64,000 bases of DNA from Hyphomicrobiales bacterium. GTDB lineage: Bacteria > Pseudomonadota > Alphaproteobacteria > Rhizobiales > Rhizobiaceae. The stretch is from positions 1 to 64,000 of the forward strand of contig UBPA01000021.1 of assembly GCA_900467185.1 (NCBI GenBank), written 5' to 3'. A model generated the notes under the pieces. That model saw only the letters and a list, made by a program, of their open reading frames with translations. It was not told the origin of the DNA and ran no database searches. A program made the translations under genes and the position numbers. Within the stretch, counting starts at the first letter, position 1, and every line of letters begins with the position of its first letter. Of this stretch, positions 17,448 to 26,674 are shown in pieces.

Positions 17448-20400
17448 ATGAGTAAAAACAGTCGTTCCAGACCCAAGTCAAAGCCCGACATCAAGGGTAC
17501 AGCCACGGTGGGCCTCGCGCAGCTCCCGCCGCCGAGTACGGCTGCCCGATATTTGCCGCTCAACGAGATGCAGGACGAGCATTTCGAATTTATCTGTATC
17601 GATATCGCCGAGCGGGAACCCGAGGTTTCCCAGGCTGATCTGAAGCGGTCCCGCGGTGTCCAGCAGTTCGGTGCCGATGTTGAGGGTTTCTCGACCGAGC
17701 ACGTCCCCGTTCTGGTGATCTCCGCAAAACGCTACCAGAAGGTAACCCCATCCCGTTTGAAGAAATGGGGATCGGACTTCCTCGATGCCTATGACGGCCA
17801 CTGGAAAGGCAAAGGCGTCAAGCGTTTCGTCATTGCTGCGACAGTCGAGTTCAATGACGACGGCCTGAACGAGGCCATCCGCGAGGAAAAGCAGCGGTTT
17901 TGGGCTCTGGGAATCGCTTACGAAGCCTGGGGCCTCAGACAGCTCACTAACAAGCTGCGTGGGCTCCCCCGGGTCGTAGGAAACTATATGCATCCTGCCT
18001 GGATTTCGATCGTCTGCGATCCAGGCGTCCAGTCCGAAACGACCCTATCATTGCGAGATGATCGCGCCATAGCCAATGTGGTGACACGCCACGCCGGCGC
18101 TGAGATGGCGGATGCGATCGGAATCATCAAGGAGCGCTATGGCCGGGAGATTGGCCTTCAATTGGAGAGAGCGCTGACCAGCTTGTCTGAGGGCAGGGCA
18201 AAACCATTGGAGGCGCTGGTTGCCCGTGTTCGCGAGGATCTCGTGACTTGGGACAGTCTGGGCGGCGAGACGAAAGCCAAGGTCCTGCGTTCGGCGTCTG
18301 CACTCGCGCTGCGAGACCAGGATATTTACCGTGCCAGGGCTCTCCGCTCCGAGGCGGCCCTCTATCATCCCGCGCCCGACAGAAGTGCAGCCGCACTGCT
18401 TCTGGTCACGGAAGGTGATACAGAGGGAGCGCTTGCGCTGCTTGTCGACCCGACAACCCCCGAGGAGGAAAGCATCTATGCCGGCGTCCTGATCGAAGAG
18501 GGAAAGAGCCGGGAGGCCCGGGAGTTCCTTCATCAGCGCCAGGGTCATCAAGGCGATTCATCGGAGCGCGATCGCCTTCTAGCGTTTGCCAGCAGCGTCG
18601 AACGGCAGGACGATGCGGCGCTCGCTTGCATCCGTCAGGCCGAGATTGCCGCGCCGAGGCGATATGCGGTTCAATGGGCAGGCGCCGTCATACGCTTCAA
18701 TGCAGCCTTGTCTCCACAGCTTCGGTTTCAGGGTGGGTCATATCCGAACCCGCTCGGGCCAATGTTTGTCAGGGAAGACGATGTCTCGCGCGCGCTTCTA
18801 GCGGAGGCCGCACAGATGTTTGGCCGTCTGGCTGAAGCGGTCGACGTGGAACGCCAGACCGAGGAACTCGAAATCTGGAATCTCGCAGCTCTCCTGTGCC
18901 ACGGTGGCCGGACTGTTGACGCTGAAAAAGCTTTCGCCCGCATTATGTCGCGATTGGTCCCCCACCCAGGTGCCATCGCCTGGGCCGTGCACTTCGGCCT
19001 GTCGGTCAAAGCCGACCCGGTCATCAAGATATACAACAACGAGCTATCCGCTGGTCGCGGAACATCCTCCCAGGTGGTCGTTTCCGCATTCCTGATGCTT
19101 CATGCCGGAAACAGCTCGCGCGCGCTGAACTTCTTGAGAAAATGGCGGCCCGCATTCCACCTGTCAGGAGACCTCGAATTGATCGACCACTGGATCGGTC
19201 AGGTCAGCGAGATGCAAGCAGCCAGAGCCTCTGGCGATGACGGCTCAAGTTTCCAGTCAGCCTTGACGGCTGTTTACAAGAAGCGCGACGCGACGAAGCT
19301 TGTGTCATTCATCGATGAAGGCCACCTGGAATCCGATCGTTTGCTGGCAGCCTTTGAAGCTTTGCTCGCAGGTCGGATGTGGAAAGATGCCAACGCCCGC
19401 CGGTCTCTGTTGGCACCGTTCAAGACCGCAAGTTCCGTCGAAATGATGGCTGTCGCGGCATGCGAATCGGGTGATTGGGGCGATTGTATTCAAATATTGG
19501 AAGAAAACGCCCAGCTGTTTGCCAACGGTTCGCCGCCCCGCAGGCTCAAGTTGCTGGAGGCCGACGCGAAATCACTGATGGGACGGCCCGATCTCGCTTT
19601 GAAGGTCATCGAGAGCTTGCAGGCGGGAGAGGGCGATGCGTCAGCCATCGCATTCCGATCTGCCTGGTTGCGTCTTGGCCTTGGCGATGTTGCTGGTGCG
19701 GCCCGGCAGATCAAGGGAAGGACAATCCCCAATGATATTGGAGTCGAGAACATACTTCACATCGCCGGCGAGTTTCGCCACGAGGATCCAGAGCTGGCGC
19801 GCTCGATACTCGAGAACGTATCTTGGTCGAAACTGGAGAAACGGCTCATCAATCCGGCACTGGCACTCGCGGCAGAACTTGGGCTCGCCGAGGCCCAGCG
19901 CGCTTTGCTGCCAAAAGTTCGGGCCCTTCCACAGAACCAAGCCAAAAGATGGACGGTCGAGACGCTCGACGAGATGTTGGCTTGGCTTGAGGAAAACCGG
20001 AAAAAGCAGGAGGGCGTTTTTGACAAACTGCGGACCAGTTGGCTCAATCTCGAGATCCCGCTTCATCTTCTCTTCGACGGCAAGCCGCTCGAATGGGCCG
20101 GTTACTTTCACAGGCCCTTTCATGGGGAGGTGTGGGGAGGAAAGACCGGCGCGTTCGATGTGCCACTCCTGTTGCGTAGCGGCCACGTCCGAGCGCGGCA
20201 AAATGGCGAAGCTCTTGCCGCGACCATCGCTGCCCGCGGCCTGATCGTCGACACATCGGCGCTTCTGCTCGCAACCAAGCTTGGAATGCTGACCGAAATC
20301 GACCAGCTCGGCGCCCGGATCATGCTTGCGCGCGAGATCCCAGAGGTTCTGAGAGCGGCCGAGACGGCGTTGGCCCAGAATTTCAAACCTGTTTCAACCG

Positions 20401-23400
20401 CGGCTCTTCAGGTCGAAGATCTTGTCCGCGACGGCGAAATAGCCAAAGTGGATGCCATTCAGGCAGCGTCGATGTGCCGTCTTGTTCTAACCGACTTCAA
20501 GTCGAGCGAAACGGACGTCACCCTGCCGGCACTCCTGAACCAGCTTTATGAAAAAGGCCTCGATCGTGACCTCGGCGCGACGGCATTGGCAAGACTCGGC
20601 CTGAGCGAGGTGGAAATAGGCAAAGCATTTCGGGCTGAGCAAGCATTGTTGGTTTCAGCGCGCGATTTCATTCAGTTGTCCGACACAGGCTTGCTCACGC
20701 CGCTTCAAACTTTCCTCCCGCTGCACATGACAGAAAGCGACGCTGACCGGATGCGGCAGGACATTGCCGAAATACAAGACGGAGTGAAGCAGGCTGAGGC
20801 GCTCACCCGCCTGCGAGAGCACGTCAGCGATCGCTTGACTGCTGGGAAATGGAGCCTGCTGCCCCAACTGCCGCGCCCAAAAGGAGATCGTGAACTCGCA
20901 AAGTCTGGACCTCTGTTGCGCAGCCTCGTCGGCATCCTGCACTATTGCGAGAGTGACGACGCGGCCGCCGTCTGGATCGAGGATAGATTTCTTTCCCGTT
21001 TTGGTGCGCTCGCTTCGAGCCCCGCGATGGACGTCACCGATATCATTGCCGTGTTGCGAGCGCACGGCCGGATCGATGACAAGCGAGAGCAGGAGCTAAT
21101 GCGGAGCTTGGAAAAGGCTCACTATGGCTTTTTGCTCCCAAGAACCGGCGAATTTGTGGATTCCCTTTTGTCCGCGCCGGTCGGCAAAGCGGGGGTCGTC
21201 GAAACCCCGCGCCTTGGCGAGTTGCGCGAACTGGTAGCGTGGCAGATCGAATATGGGCGGCATCTCAAGGACGTGCCCCTTGGGAGCAATGTTGCTGCAG
21301 GATCGGAACTGCTATTTCTGTCGAAGCTGATGGGGTTGGCGGGGAAGGTTGTGGCCTTGATCTGGAGCAAGGACGTTACTCTCAAATCGAAGGCCGCGGC
21401 CTGCACCTGGGCATGGCAGCATCTGCGCCTAGAGCAGGTAGATTATCTTCCAATCGAAAATAGGGCACCTGCCGCCCGCCAACATTTCGTCGATCTGCAA
21501 TATGCGGGCTTTGCAACCGTGGTCTTTTCGATCGCCGGCCGGTCCTATCGATCCATCGGTCGGGTGCGCAAACAATATCTGGACTGGGCATTCAAGACCA
21601 TACTCGATGACTACGCGGCTCGGCGTCCCGCCTTCGACAAGGTGCTCGTGGATCTGGTGGCGCAATTCATTAACTTGCTGTTCGAGCCCGGTCTCGAAAG
21701 GGACGAAGACGACTATCCGGTCAGGGTCGCCCTTGCCCGAGACTATGTCAGCTGTTTTCCGAAGCGGATCCAAACGCTCCTGCAGGAGCACGCGCTTCTC
21801 AGTGACAAACTGGCGCTCCGACGAACCGAAATCGTCACGATCGGCGACATGTCATTCTCGGCCAAATCGTTTTTCGCGGCGGTAAAGCTCGCCCATGAAC
21901 AGGGAAGGGCAACCGCGCCGATTCGCAAAACTCGTCGCCAGGCGAGGTTTGCGCCTCTCGACCCGGAAAAAGCCGATGGGGCTTTCGGGGTCACGATTGC
22001 CGACCGGAAAACCACGACCAACATCGCAGATGACACCTTGGCCCTGTTGTTGGAGGACTCAGGAAAGCGTGTCGAGGCCTTAATGCGTCATGCTGACTGG
22101 TTCGACTGCACGGGGAGTGATCTCGAAAGGACTGCCCGCGAGGTCGGCGAACTCGCGACGTTCGACGAACGCCGAGCAGAGCTCCAACGCCGGCAAGAAA
22201 ATACGGTGGTCTGGCGGCTGGATAAACTCGCCGCCGACATTCACGCAGGAACAGCAAGCCCGAACGATTTACTGGGTCCGTCAAACCCTGCTGCTCTCCG
22301 GCGCTTCCTGCGGATCGGCAACAGTGGTGGCGGCTTTGCCAGCCTGACCGACCTCGCGGTTGCAAGTTTTAGAGCGCTCAGCCCCGAGGTCGGCGCACTG
22401 CGGGCATTGCGGCGGATTTCGGCGCTTCCCGTCGAACTCCCTGAAGACGTGAACCGGGCGATTGCTGCCGAAGCCAAAACAATGTCCCTTCAGGATGTGT
22501 TTGCTCGAACCGGTCCTACTCCGCTCGCCATCGTCGCGCTGTGGAAGGCGCTGTGCGAAAATGGGTCGGCGCTCCCCGGATTCGACCTCTCGGACGTGCT
22601 CCGCAATATCGAGGAGTTCTCCGAGTTCTTCGTCAGCGTTTTGCAGCTCACCTTTCGGGTCGTTGCACAGGCGCCGGATTGGCACTCCCTCGATTGGGAG
22701 CGGACGGCTCTCTTGTGGTGCCACGCCAACAGCGTTGTCGATGTTATGCTGCAGCAACATGTGGCCATCCCCGAAACCATCCAGCTTCTGGACATGCAGT
22801 TCAAGGCCCGCCTGGACGAGTCTTTCGAAAACGCCAAACTGCCTGGGATGGGCATGAGAAGCCCGTCGAACCTACGGGGCGAGTACTTTGCAGCAGCAGC
22901 CAGCTGGCGCGCATGGGCCGCGACGCCAGACATTGGTCGCGATGACGCCAATCTTGCGAAAATGAAAGCGATCGTATCGCGCCGTGTGGGCCGTCACGAT
23001 GTCCCACTCTCCGAGCTCCTGACCGACAGATCCTTCAAAGACGTACCGGACACATGGCTTTCACGCGATATTGGTCACGAGCTGCAATCGTTGTCTGTCG
23101 TTGAGATGCCCCCGCCTTTTGAGCTGCGGGAGGCCGAACTCATCGCAGCGCGGATCATCCCGGAAATACAGTCTGCCGCCTACGGTGAGGGCGAGGGCGA
23201 GGGCGTTTGGAACCTTCTCTGGTTCTGCGAAACCGCCGAGATCTCTCACGAAACACTCCTTGGGATCCGATCATTGCAGACCCGTGAGGGCTTGACCTCA
23301 CTCATGAAGCTTGAGGGGCGGTATGTCGTTTCCGGTATGATTTTCCGGGCGAATGTCGCTGGACGGTTGGAAGACAAGAAGATCTTCCTCGATGATCTGA

Positions 23401-23741
23401 ATGTCGCAGCCCACGAGGCCCGAAAGGTCCTCGATGCCCGGCAACGAAAGATCACTCTCACCGTCGAGGATACGCCCCAGGACAGGTTGTTTACGTCGCT
23501 CGTAGAGGCTGTCTGGGTTTTTGTATCTCTCTATGCAAAAAACTTCGATGACCTTGGGGAAGAGGTCAGGTCGGGAATTGCTGTCATTGCGCAACAGTGG
23601 CCTGAAAGCAGACTGGCGTGCCTCGACATTCTGGACGTCTTCGCCAAACAGCTTTCTCCGGCTGGGGCACTGCCCATATGGGATCTGATAAACCAGCTGC
23701 GCCGCGCCGATACCGTCTCTACAAAACATAGCTTGAAGTGA
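17448..23741 (+). CDS. Giant nuclease-repeat protein, predicted defence protein
   Basis: A 2097-residue protein counted from ATG 17448 (MSKNSRSRPK); 46 further codons upstream are open but look non-coding. Residues ~40-100 resemble a restriction-endonuclease fold: HFEFICIDIA, GVQQFGADVEGF (D77), then VLVISAKRY, where SAK stands at the usual QxK/ExK position (K94). A very long helical region follows with TPR-like character (for example EGALALLVDPTTPEEESIYAGVLIEEGKS split over several repeats). Around residue 930-1000 a GLIVDTSALLLATKLGML strand-helix unit looks PIN-like. There is no P-loop. The size and the nuclease-plus-repeats layout suggest an invasion sensor. I cannot name the family; an inactive nuclease fold is possible. 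Confidence 0.65.
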   Translation: MSKNSRSRPKSKPDIKGTATVGLAQLPPPSTAARYLPLNEMQDEHFEFICIDIAEREPEVSQADLKRSRGVQQFGADVEGFSTEHVPVLVISAKRYQKVTPSRLKKWGSDFLDAYDGHWKGKGVKRFVIAATVEFNDDGLNEAIREEKQRFWALGIAYEAWGLRQLTNKLRGLPRVVGNYMHPAWISIVCDPGVQSETTLSLRDDRAIANVVTRHAGAEMADAIGIIKERYGREIGLQLERALTSLSEGRAKPLEALVARVREDLVTWDSLGGETKAKVLRSASALALRDQDIYRARALRSEAALYHPAPDRSAAALLLVTEGDTEGALALLVDPTTPEEESIYAGVLIEEGKSREAREFLHQRQGHQGDSSERDRLLAFASSVERQDDAALACIRQAEIAAPRRYAVQWAGAVIRFNAALSPQLRFQGGSYPNPLGPMFVREDDVSRALLAEAAQMFGRLAEAVDVERQTEELEIWNLAALLCHGGRTVDAEKAFARIMSRLVPHPGAIAWAVHFGLSVKADPVIKIYNNELSAGRGTSSQVVVSAFLMLHAGNSSRALNFLRKWRPAFHLSGDLELIDHWIGQVSEMQAARASGDDGSSFQSALTAVYKKRDATKLVSFIDEGHLESDRLLAAFEALLAGRMWKDANARRSLLAPFKTASSVEMMAVAACESGDWGDCIQILEENAQLFANGSPPRRLKLLEADAKSLMGRPDLALKVIESLQAGEGDASAIAFRSAWLRLGLGDVAGAARQIKGRTIPNDIGVENILHIAGEFRHEDPELARSILENVSWSKLEKRLINPALALAAELGLAEAQRALLPKVRALPQNQAKRWTVETLDEMLAWLEENRKKQEGVFDKLRTSWLNLEIPLHLLFDGKPLEWAGYFHRPFHGEVWGGKTGAFDVPLLLRSGHVRARQNGEALAATIAARGLIVDTSALLLATKLGMLTEIDQLGARIMLAREIPEVLRAAETALAQNFKPVSTAALQVEDLVRDGEIAKVDAIQAASMCRLVLTDFKSSETDVTLPALLNQLYEKGLDRDLGATALARLGLSEVEIGKAFRAEQALLVSARDFIQLSDTGLLTPLQTFLPLHMTESDADRMRQDIAEIQDGVKQAEALTRLREHVSDRLTAGKWSLLPQLPRPKGDRELAKSGPLLRSLVGILHYCESDDAAAVWIEDRFLSRFGALASSPAMDVTDIIAVLRAHGRIDDKREQELMRSLEKAHYGFLLPRTGEFVDSLLSAPVGKAGVVETPRLGELRELVAWQIEYGRHLKDVPLGSNVAAGSELLFLSKLMGLAGKVVALIWSKDVTLKSKAAACTWAWQHLRLEQVDYLPIENRAPAARQHFVDLQYAGFATVVFSIAGRSYRSIGRVRKQYLDWAFKTILDDYAARRPAFDKVLVDLVAQFINLLFEPGLERDEDDYPVRVALARDYVSCFPKRIQTLLQEHALLSDKLALRRTEIVTIGDMSFSAKSFFAAVKLAHEQGRATAPIRKTRRQARFAPLDPEKADGAFGVTIADRKTTTNIADDTLALLLEDSGKRVEALMRHADWFDCTGSDLERTAREVGELATFDERRAELQRRQENTVVWRLDKLAADIHAGTASPNDLLGPSNPAALRRFLRIGNSGGGFASLTDLAVASFRALSPEVGALRALRRISALPVELPEDVNRAIAAEAKTMSLQDVFARTGPTPLAIVALWKALCENGSALPGFDLSDVLRNIEEFSEFFVSVLQLTFRVVAQAPDWHSLDWERTALLWCHANSVVDVMLQQHVAIPETIQLLDMQFKARLDESFENAKLPGMGMRSPSNLRGEYFAAAASWRAWAATPDIGRDDANLAKMKAIVSRRVGRHDVPLSELLTDRSFKDVPDTWLSRDIGHELQSLSVVEMPPPFELREAELIAARIIPEIQSAAYGEGEGEGVWNLLWFCETAEISHETLLGIRSLQTREGLTSLMKLEGRYVVSGMIFRANVAGRLEDKKIFLDDLNVAAHEARKVLDARQRKITLTVEDTPQDRLFTSLVEAVWVFVSLYAKNFDDLGEEVRSGIAVIAQQWPESRLACLDILDVFAKQLSPAGALPIWDLINQLRRADTVSTKHSLK

Positions 23742-23820
23742 GGCACGCCCGTGGATCGTTCGATTCACTTGCCTAAAATCAAGTCTCTGTTCCACAAGGA
23801 TAATGGCGGCGACATTGACC

Positions 23821-23848
23821 GGTCGCCGGTTCGATTCCTTTCAAGGCG
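23821..23848 (+). repeat. tRNA T-arm-like repeat, copy A
   Basis: Begins GGTCGCC, then GGTTCGA (the canonical tRNA T-loop motif), and ends CTTTCAAGGCG. It matches copy B (36887) and copy C (45934) at 17 and 18 of the last 21 positions. No acceptor or anticodon arm can be drawn, so it is not a tRNA gene. It lies just past the end of the defence island. It may be a leftover attachment site. Confidence 0.4.
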
Positions 23849-23975
23849 TCGGACCACAGTCTGACAAAGGCTCTTGATTTGCAGCATTCGAGTAGCGTCT
23901 TAGCAGCTCGTCGCCAGTCCTGATGCGGGAACTGTTCATTAATGCTTACTATGCCGGCCACAAGCGGTCTATTGC

Positions 23976-24932
23976 TCACCGAAGGAAAATGAGAGGGCCA
24001 AGTCGTATAGCTTCTACGCCTAGAGCCTTTTTCACGAAGGCCAAGGCATCATCGGTGTCGGCAACTTTTATCGTGCCGCTAACGCGGCGATCGGCCAGCG
24101 TCGAACTTGTGATGACGATGTGACCCCCAAAGTATCGATTCATCTCATCCACGACAGCTGAAAGCGGCGCATTGTCGACGGCAAGTTGGCCGCGTTTCCA
24201 GGCGAGCGCGATAAAACTATCCACCGGCGAAACCCTGGTTTCTCTCGTCGCGTGATCATAAACAGCCTGTTCGCCGTGATCGACTTGGATCGAGCGAGAG
24301 GCGTTCCCGACAGTATCGATCTGTACAGCATGCTCCGTGACGGTCACGTCAGTTTCCGTGTTGCCGTAGCGGACGTCGAACGCCGTTCCGAGCGCTGTTA
24401 CGCTTGTCTCTCCCGCCTCTACCGCGAACGGCCGTCCGGGGGCGGTAGCGACGCGAAAGAAAGCCTGCCCGCGCAACAGATGAACTGTGCGACGCTTCTC
24501 GGTAAAATCAATGGAGATCGCCGAAGACGCGTTCAGCTGAACTTCTGACCCATCTTCAAGGGTGATCACCGGCATCTCTCCGGATTCTGCTATCACGTCC
24601 GCCTCAAGACGCAGAGGCCCGTCGAAGGCAAGAAAGGCTCCCGTTGCGAGCACTGCGGCGACGAGCGTGGTCACGATCGGTTTTGCTCCGCTCCGGGACG
24701 TCACTTTGATGTTGGCAAGCCCTGGGTCGGACTGGATGGCTTGGCGCGCGTCGCCCATCAGGCGCTCGGCAGCGCTGTACGTCCGACAGTTCTCCGGATC
24801 ACTATCGAGCCACGCTTCGAACTTCGATCTCTCGTCCTGCGACAGGTTCGGATTGCTGTTGCGCAGCAGCCAGTCGGATGCTTCGCGATTGCGCTTTCTT
24901 TGCGTGTTTGTCACGTCTTTGCTCCGCATCAT
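23976..24932 (-). CDS. fecR: FecR-family anti-sigma/sensor protein
   Basis: A 318-residue inner-membrane regulator. The N-terminal DUF4880-like segment (EASDWLLRNSNPNLSQDERSK, then FEAWLDSDPENCRTYSAAERLM) is cytoplasmic. One transmembrane helix lies at about 85-108 (TTLVAAVLATGAFLAF). The periplasmic FecR domain follows (LEDGSEVQLNASSAI, GQAFFRVA, PFAVEAG, VTALGTAFDVR). The C-terminal STN-like part (VVDEMNRYFGGHIVI) contacts the receptor's signalling domain. It lies downstream of the ECF sigma gene, with about 120 bases between, and in FecIRA-type systems passes the receptor's signal to the sigma factor. The start could be either of two adjacent ATG codons. Confidence 0.9.
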   Translation of the reverse strand: MMRSKDVTNTQRKRNREASDWLLRNSNPNLSQDERSKFEAWLDSDPENCRTYSAAERLMGDARQAIQSDPGLANIKVTSRSGAKPIVTTLVAAVLATGAFLAFDGPLRLEADVIAESGEMPVITLEDGSEVQLNASSAISIDFTEKRRTVHLLRGQAFFRVATAPGRPFAVEAGETSVTALGTAFDVRYGNTETDVTVTEHAVQIDTVGNASRSIQVDHGEQAVYDHATRETRVSPVDSFIALAWKRGQLAVDNAPLSAVVDEMNRYFGGHIVITSSTLADRRVSGTIKVADTDDALAFVKKALGVEAIRLGPLIFLR

Positions 24933-25055
24933 CGACCGTAGCCCCCGCCTCTGTCCTCAAGACGTTTCACGTTATCGGTTGAGGACTGTGTAGATCTGTT
25001 CGGCTGAGAATACGTCTCCGTTTTCTTTTCCAGATTGCAGGATCTTGAACGGTCT

Positions 25056-25598
25056 CTAGAGGAGGCAATCAAGGCAGTGGGCGAAAGCGCGACGCAGGTG
25101 GCGGTCCACCATGTTTCTTGAGATATTCAGCTTTGCCCCAATCTGGTCCGGCGTCAGCTGATGCAGCCGATGCAGGATGAAGACGACGCGGCGTCGTTCC
25201 GGCAGATCGGCGATCGCTTGCCGCAGTATAGCCAGCCGCGCTTCGATCTCCAGCGCGTGATCGGGCGCCGGACCCGCGCTTGCCACCGAAAGTGCCTCAC
25301 GTTCGGTGCCGGAGAAGAGCCGTGCTTCCTTCGTCTCCCGGCGCTGACGGTCGATCCCCAGATTGATCGCGGCGCGGCAGAGGAAGGCTTTGATCGAACT
25401 CTTATTCTGCAACACGTCCGGCCTGGCTGCGAGCTTCACATAGAGGTCGTGGACGACGTCTCTGGCGCTGGAGCCGGAATGACCGCGTCGGCGGACGGCA
25501 TTGGTGATCTCGGCGTAATGGGCTTCCATCGCCCGGTTGAGCAAGTCATTGCTATCGACACTGTCCCAGATGGAGGGCGAAGGGGTGGAGCTCGACAT
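25056..25598 (-). CDS. fecI: FecI-type ECF sigma factor
   Basis: A 180-residue ECF sigma factor starting at ATG 25598 (MSSSTPSP); an upstream extension to 25757 is open but has no family similarity. Region 2 is seen in SARDVVHDLYVKLAARPDV and FLCRAAINLGIDRQRRE. Region 4 is seen in LPERRRVVFILHRLHQLTPDQIGAKL split around the helix-turn-helix, ending VDRHLRRAFAHCL. It is expected to direct transcription of the adjacent receptor and transport genes when FecR signals. An Irr-type dyad lies about 100 bases upstream (25700-25714), suggesting iron control of the sigma gene itself. Confidence 0.9.
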   Translation of the reverse strand: MSSSTPSPSIWDSVDSNDLLNRAMEAHYAEITNAVRRRGHSGSSARDVVHDLYVKLAARPDVLQNKSSIKAFLCRAAINLGIDRQRRETKEARLFSGTEREALSVASAGPAPDHALEIEARLAILRQAIADLPERRRVVFILHRLHQLTPDQIGAKLNISRNMVDRHLRRAFAHCLDCLL

Positions 25599-25699
25599 TG
25601 GTGCGATGTTCCCAAACCGGCGGTCATCTTCAGAGCGATAGCCTGAACCTTGATGACGGATGGCTACTGAATCCCGAAAATCCATGCAAGAGCAATAGG

Positions 25700-25714
25700 T
25701 TAGAAACATTCCAA
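25700..25714. promoter_or_regulatory. Candidate Irr-type iron-control element upstream of fecI
   Basis: TTAGAA, ACA, TTCCAA: an inverted repeat with three-base spacing and one mismatch from the TTAGAA-N3-TTCTAA dyad I associate with rhizobial Irr (ICE) sites. It is about 100 bases upstream of the fecI start on the minus strand, a sensible place for iron-responsive control. This is a match by eye only. Confidence 0.35.
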
Positions 25715-25879
25715 AGAGATGTTTGACCCTAGCCACAAACAGGAGTGAATGAGTCACCTTTACCGCTGATTTCGTTGCAGGATTCTCGGATCTTCTTTTT
25801 TGTATCCAGCGCCTGCCTCCATCGAGACGATGATCGAATGCGCAGGCGGTGTGATAATCCGGTGACAGCTATGGTCTTG

Positions 25880-26674
25880 CTACAGCGGAACGCAAAGCGG
25901 CGTGCCGGCAACGGGGTCGCGGATCACGAGCGTCTTCACCTTGAAAACATCGGCAACCGTCTTGGCGGAAATGACATTGTCCGGCCGGCCTGCCGCAATG
26001 ACATTGCCGTCCTTGAGCATGACGATATGCGTGGCGTAGCGTGCCGCTTGGTTGATGTCATGCAGAACGGCAACCACCGTCTTGCCGTGTTTATCGACCA
26101 GCGTCTTGATCAGGTTCATCAGTTCGATCTGATGTTCGAGGTCGAGATAGGTTGTCGGTTCGTCGAGCAGCAGGACTTCACCCTGCTGCGCCAGCGTCAT
26201 GGCGATCCAGGCACGTTGGCGCTGGCCGCCGGAAAGACTGTCGAGCAGCCGGTCGGAGATATCCATTGTTCCGGTCAACGTCAGCGCCTCGTCGCAGGCC
26301 TGCTGGTCGGCGGCGGACCATCGGCTGAAGAGCGATCGATGGGGATAGCGGCCTTGCTGCACGAGGTCGCCGACGGTCAGCCCCTCGGGCGCGACGGGTC
26401 CTTGCAGCAGGACGCCGACCTTGCGGGCAACCTCCCCGGTCGAGAGGTCCGTCAGGTCTCGGCCATCCAGCAGTATACTGCCGCTTGAGGGCTTCATGAG
26501 TCCTGCATAGGCCCGGAGGATCGTGGATTTTCCACTGCCATTGGGGCCGATGAGCGCCGTGAAGCGTCCTTCCGGAACATCGAGATCGAGCGTCTCGACA
26601 ATCCGACGTTTGCCATAGGTAAGATCGATGTGTTTGCCGGAGATCTTGGCTTTATGTTCGCAATCAGCGGCCAT
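25880..26674 (-). CDS. Iron-siderophore ABC transporter ATPase (FecE/FhuC type)
   Basis: A 264-residue ATPase of the FepC/FecE/FhuC family. Walker A GPNGSGKST, Q-loop VLLQGP, signature LSGGQRQR, Walker B VLLLDEPTT and the switch His in VLHDINQAA are all present and intact. I start it at ATG 26674 (MAADCEHK), which overlaps the upstream permease gene by 11 bases. It supplies energy for ferric-siderophore import through the two FecCD-type permeases encoded just upstream. Last gene of the fecBCDE-like set. The exact siderophore cannot be read from the sequence. Confidence 0.93.
   Translation of the reverse strand: MAADCEHKAKISGKHIDLTYGKRRIVETLDLDVPEGRFTALIGPNGSGKSTILRAYAGLMKPSSGSILLDGRDLTDLSTGEVARKVGVLLQGPVAPEGLTVGDLVQQGRYPHRSLFSRWSAADQQACDEALTLTGTMDISDRLLDSLSGGQRQRAWIAMTLAQQGEVLLLDEPTTYLDLEHQIELMNLIKTLVDKHGKTVVAVLHDINQAARYATHIVMLKDGNVIAAGRPDNVISAKTVADVFKVKTLVIRDPVAGTPLCVPL

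Noticed and set aside
23160-23200. GAGGGC tandem triplet-like repeat
   Set aside because: It is a short Glu-Gly coding run (three units) inside the giant protein gene, not a repeat element.
23821-23848. Possible tRNA gene at this and the two related sites
   Set aside because: Only the T-arm-like part is present. No acceptor stem, D-arm or proper anticodon stem can be paired, so I call them repeats, not tRNAs.
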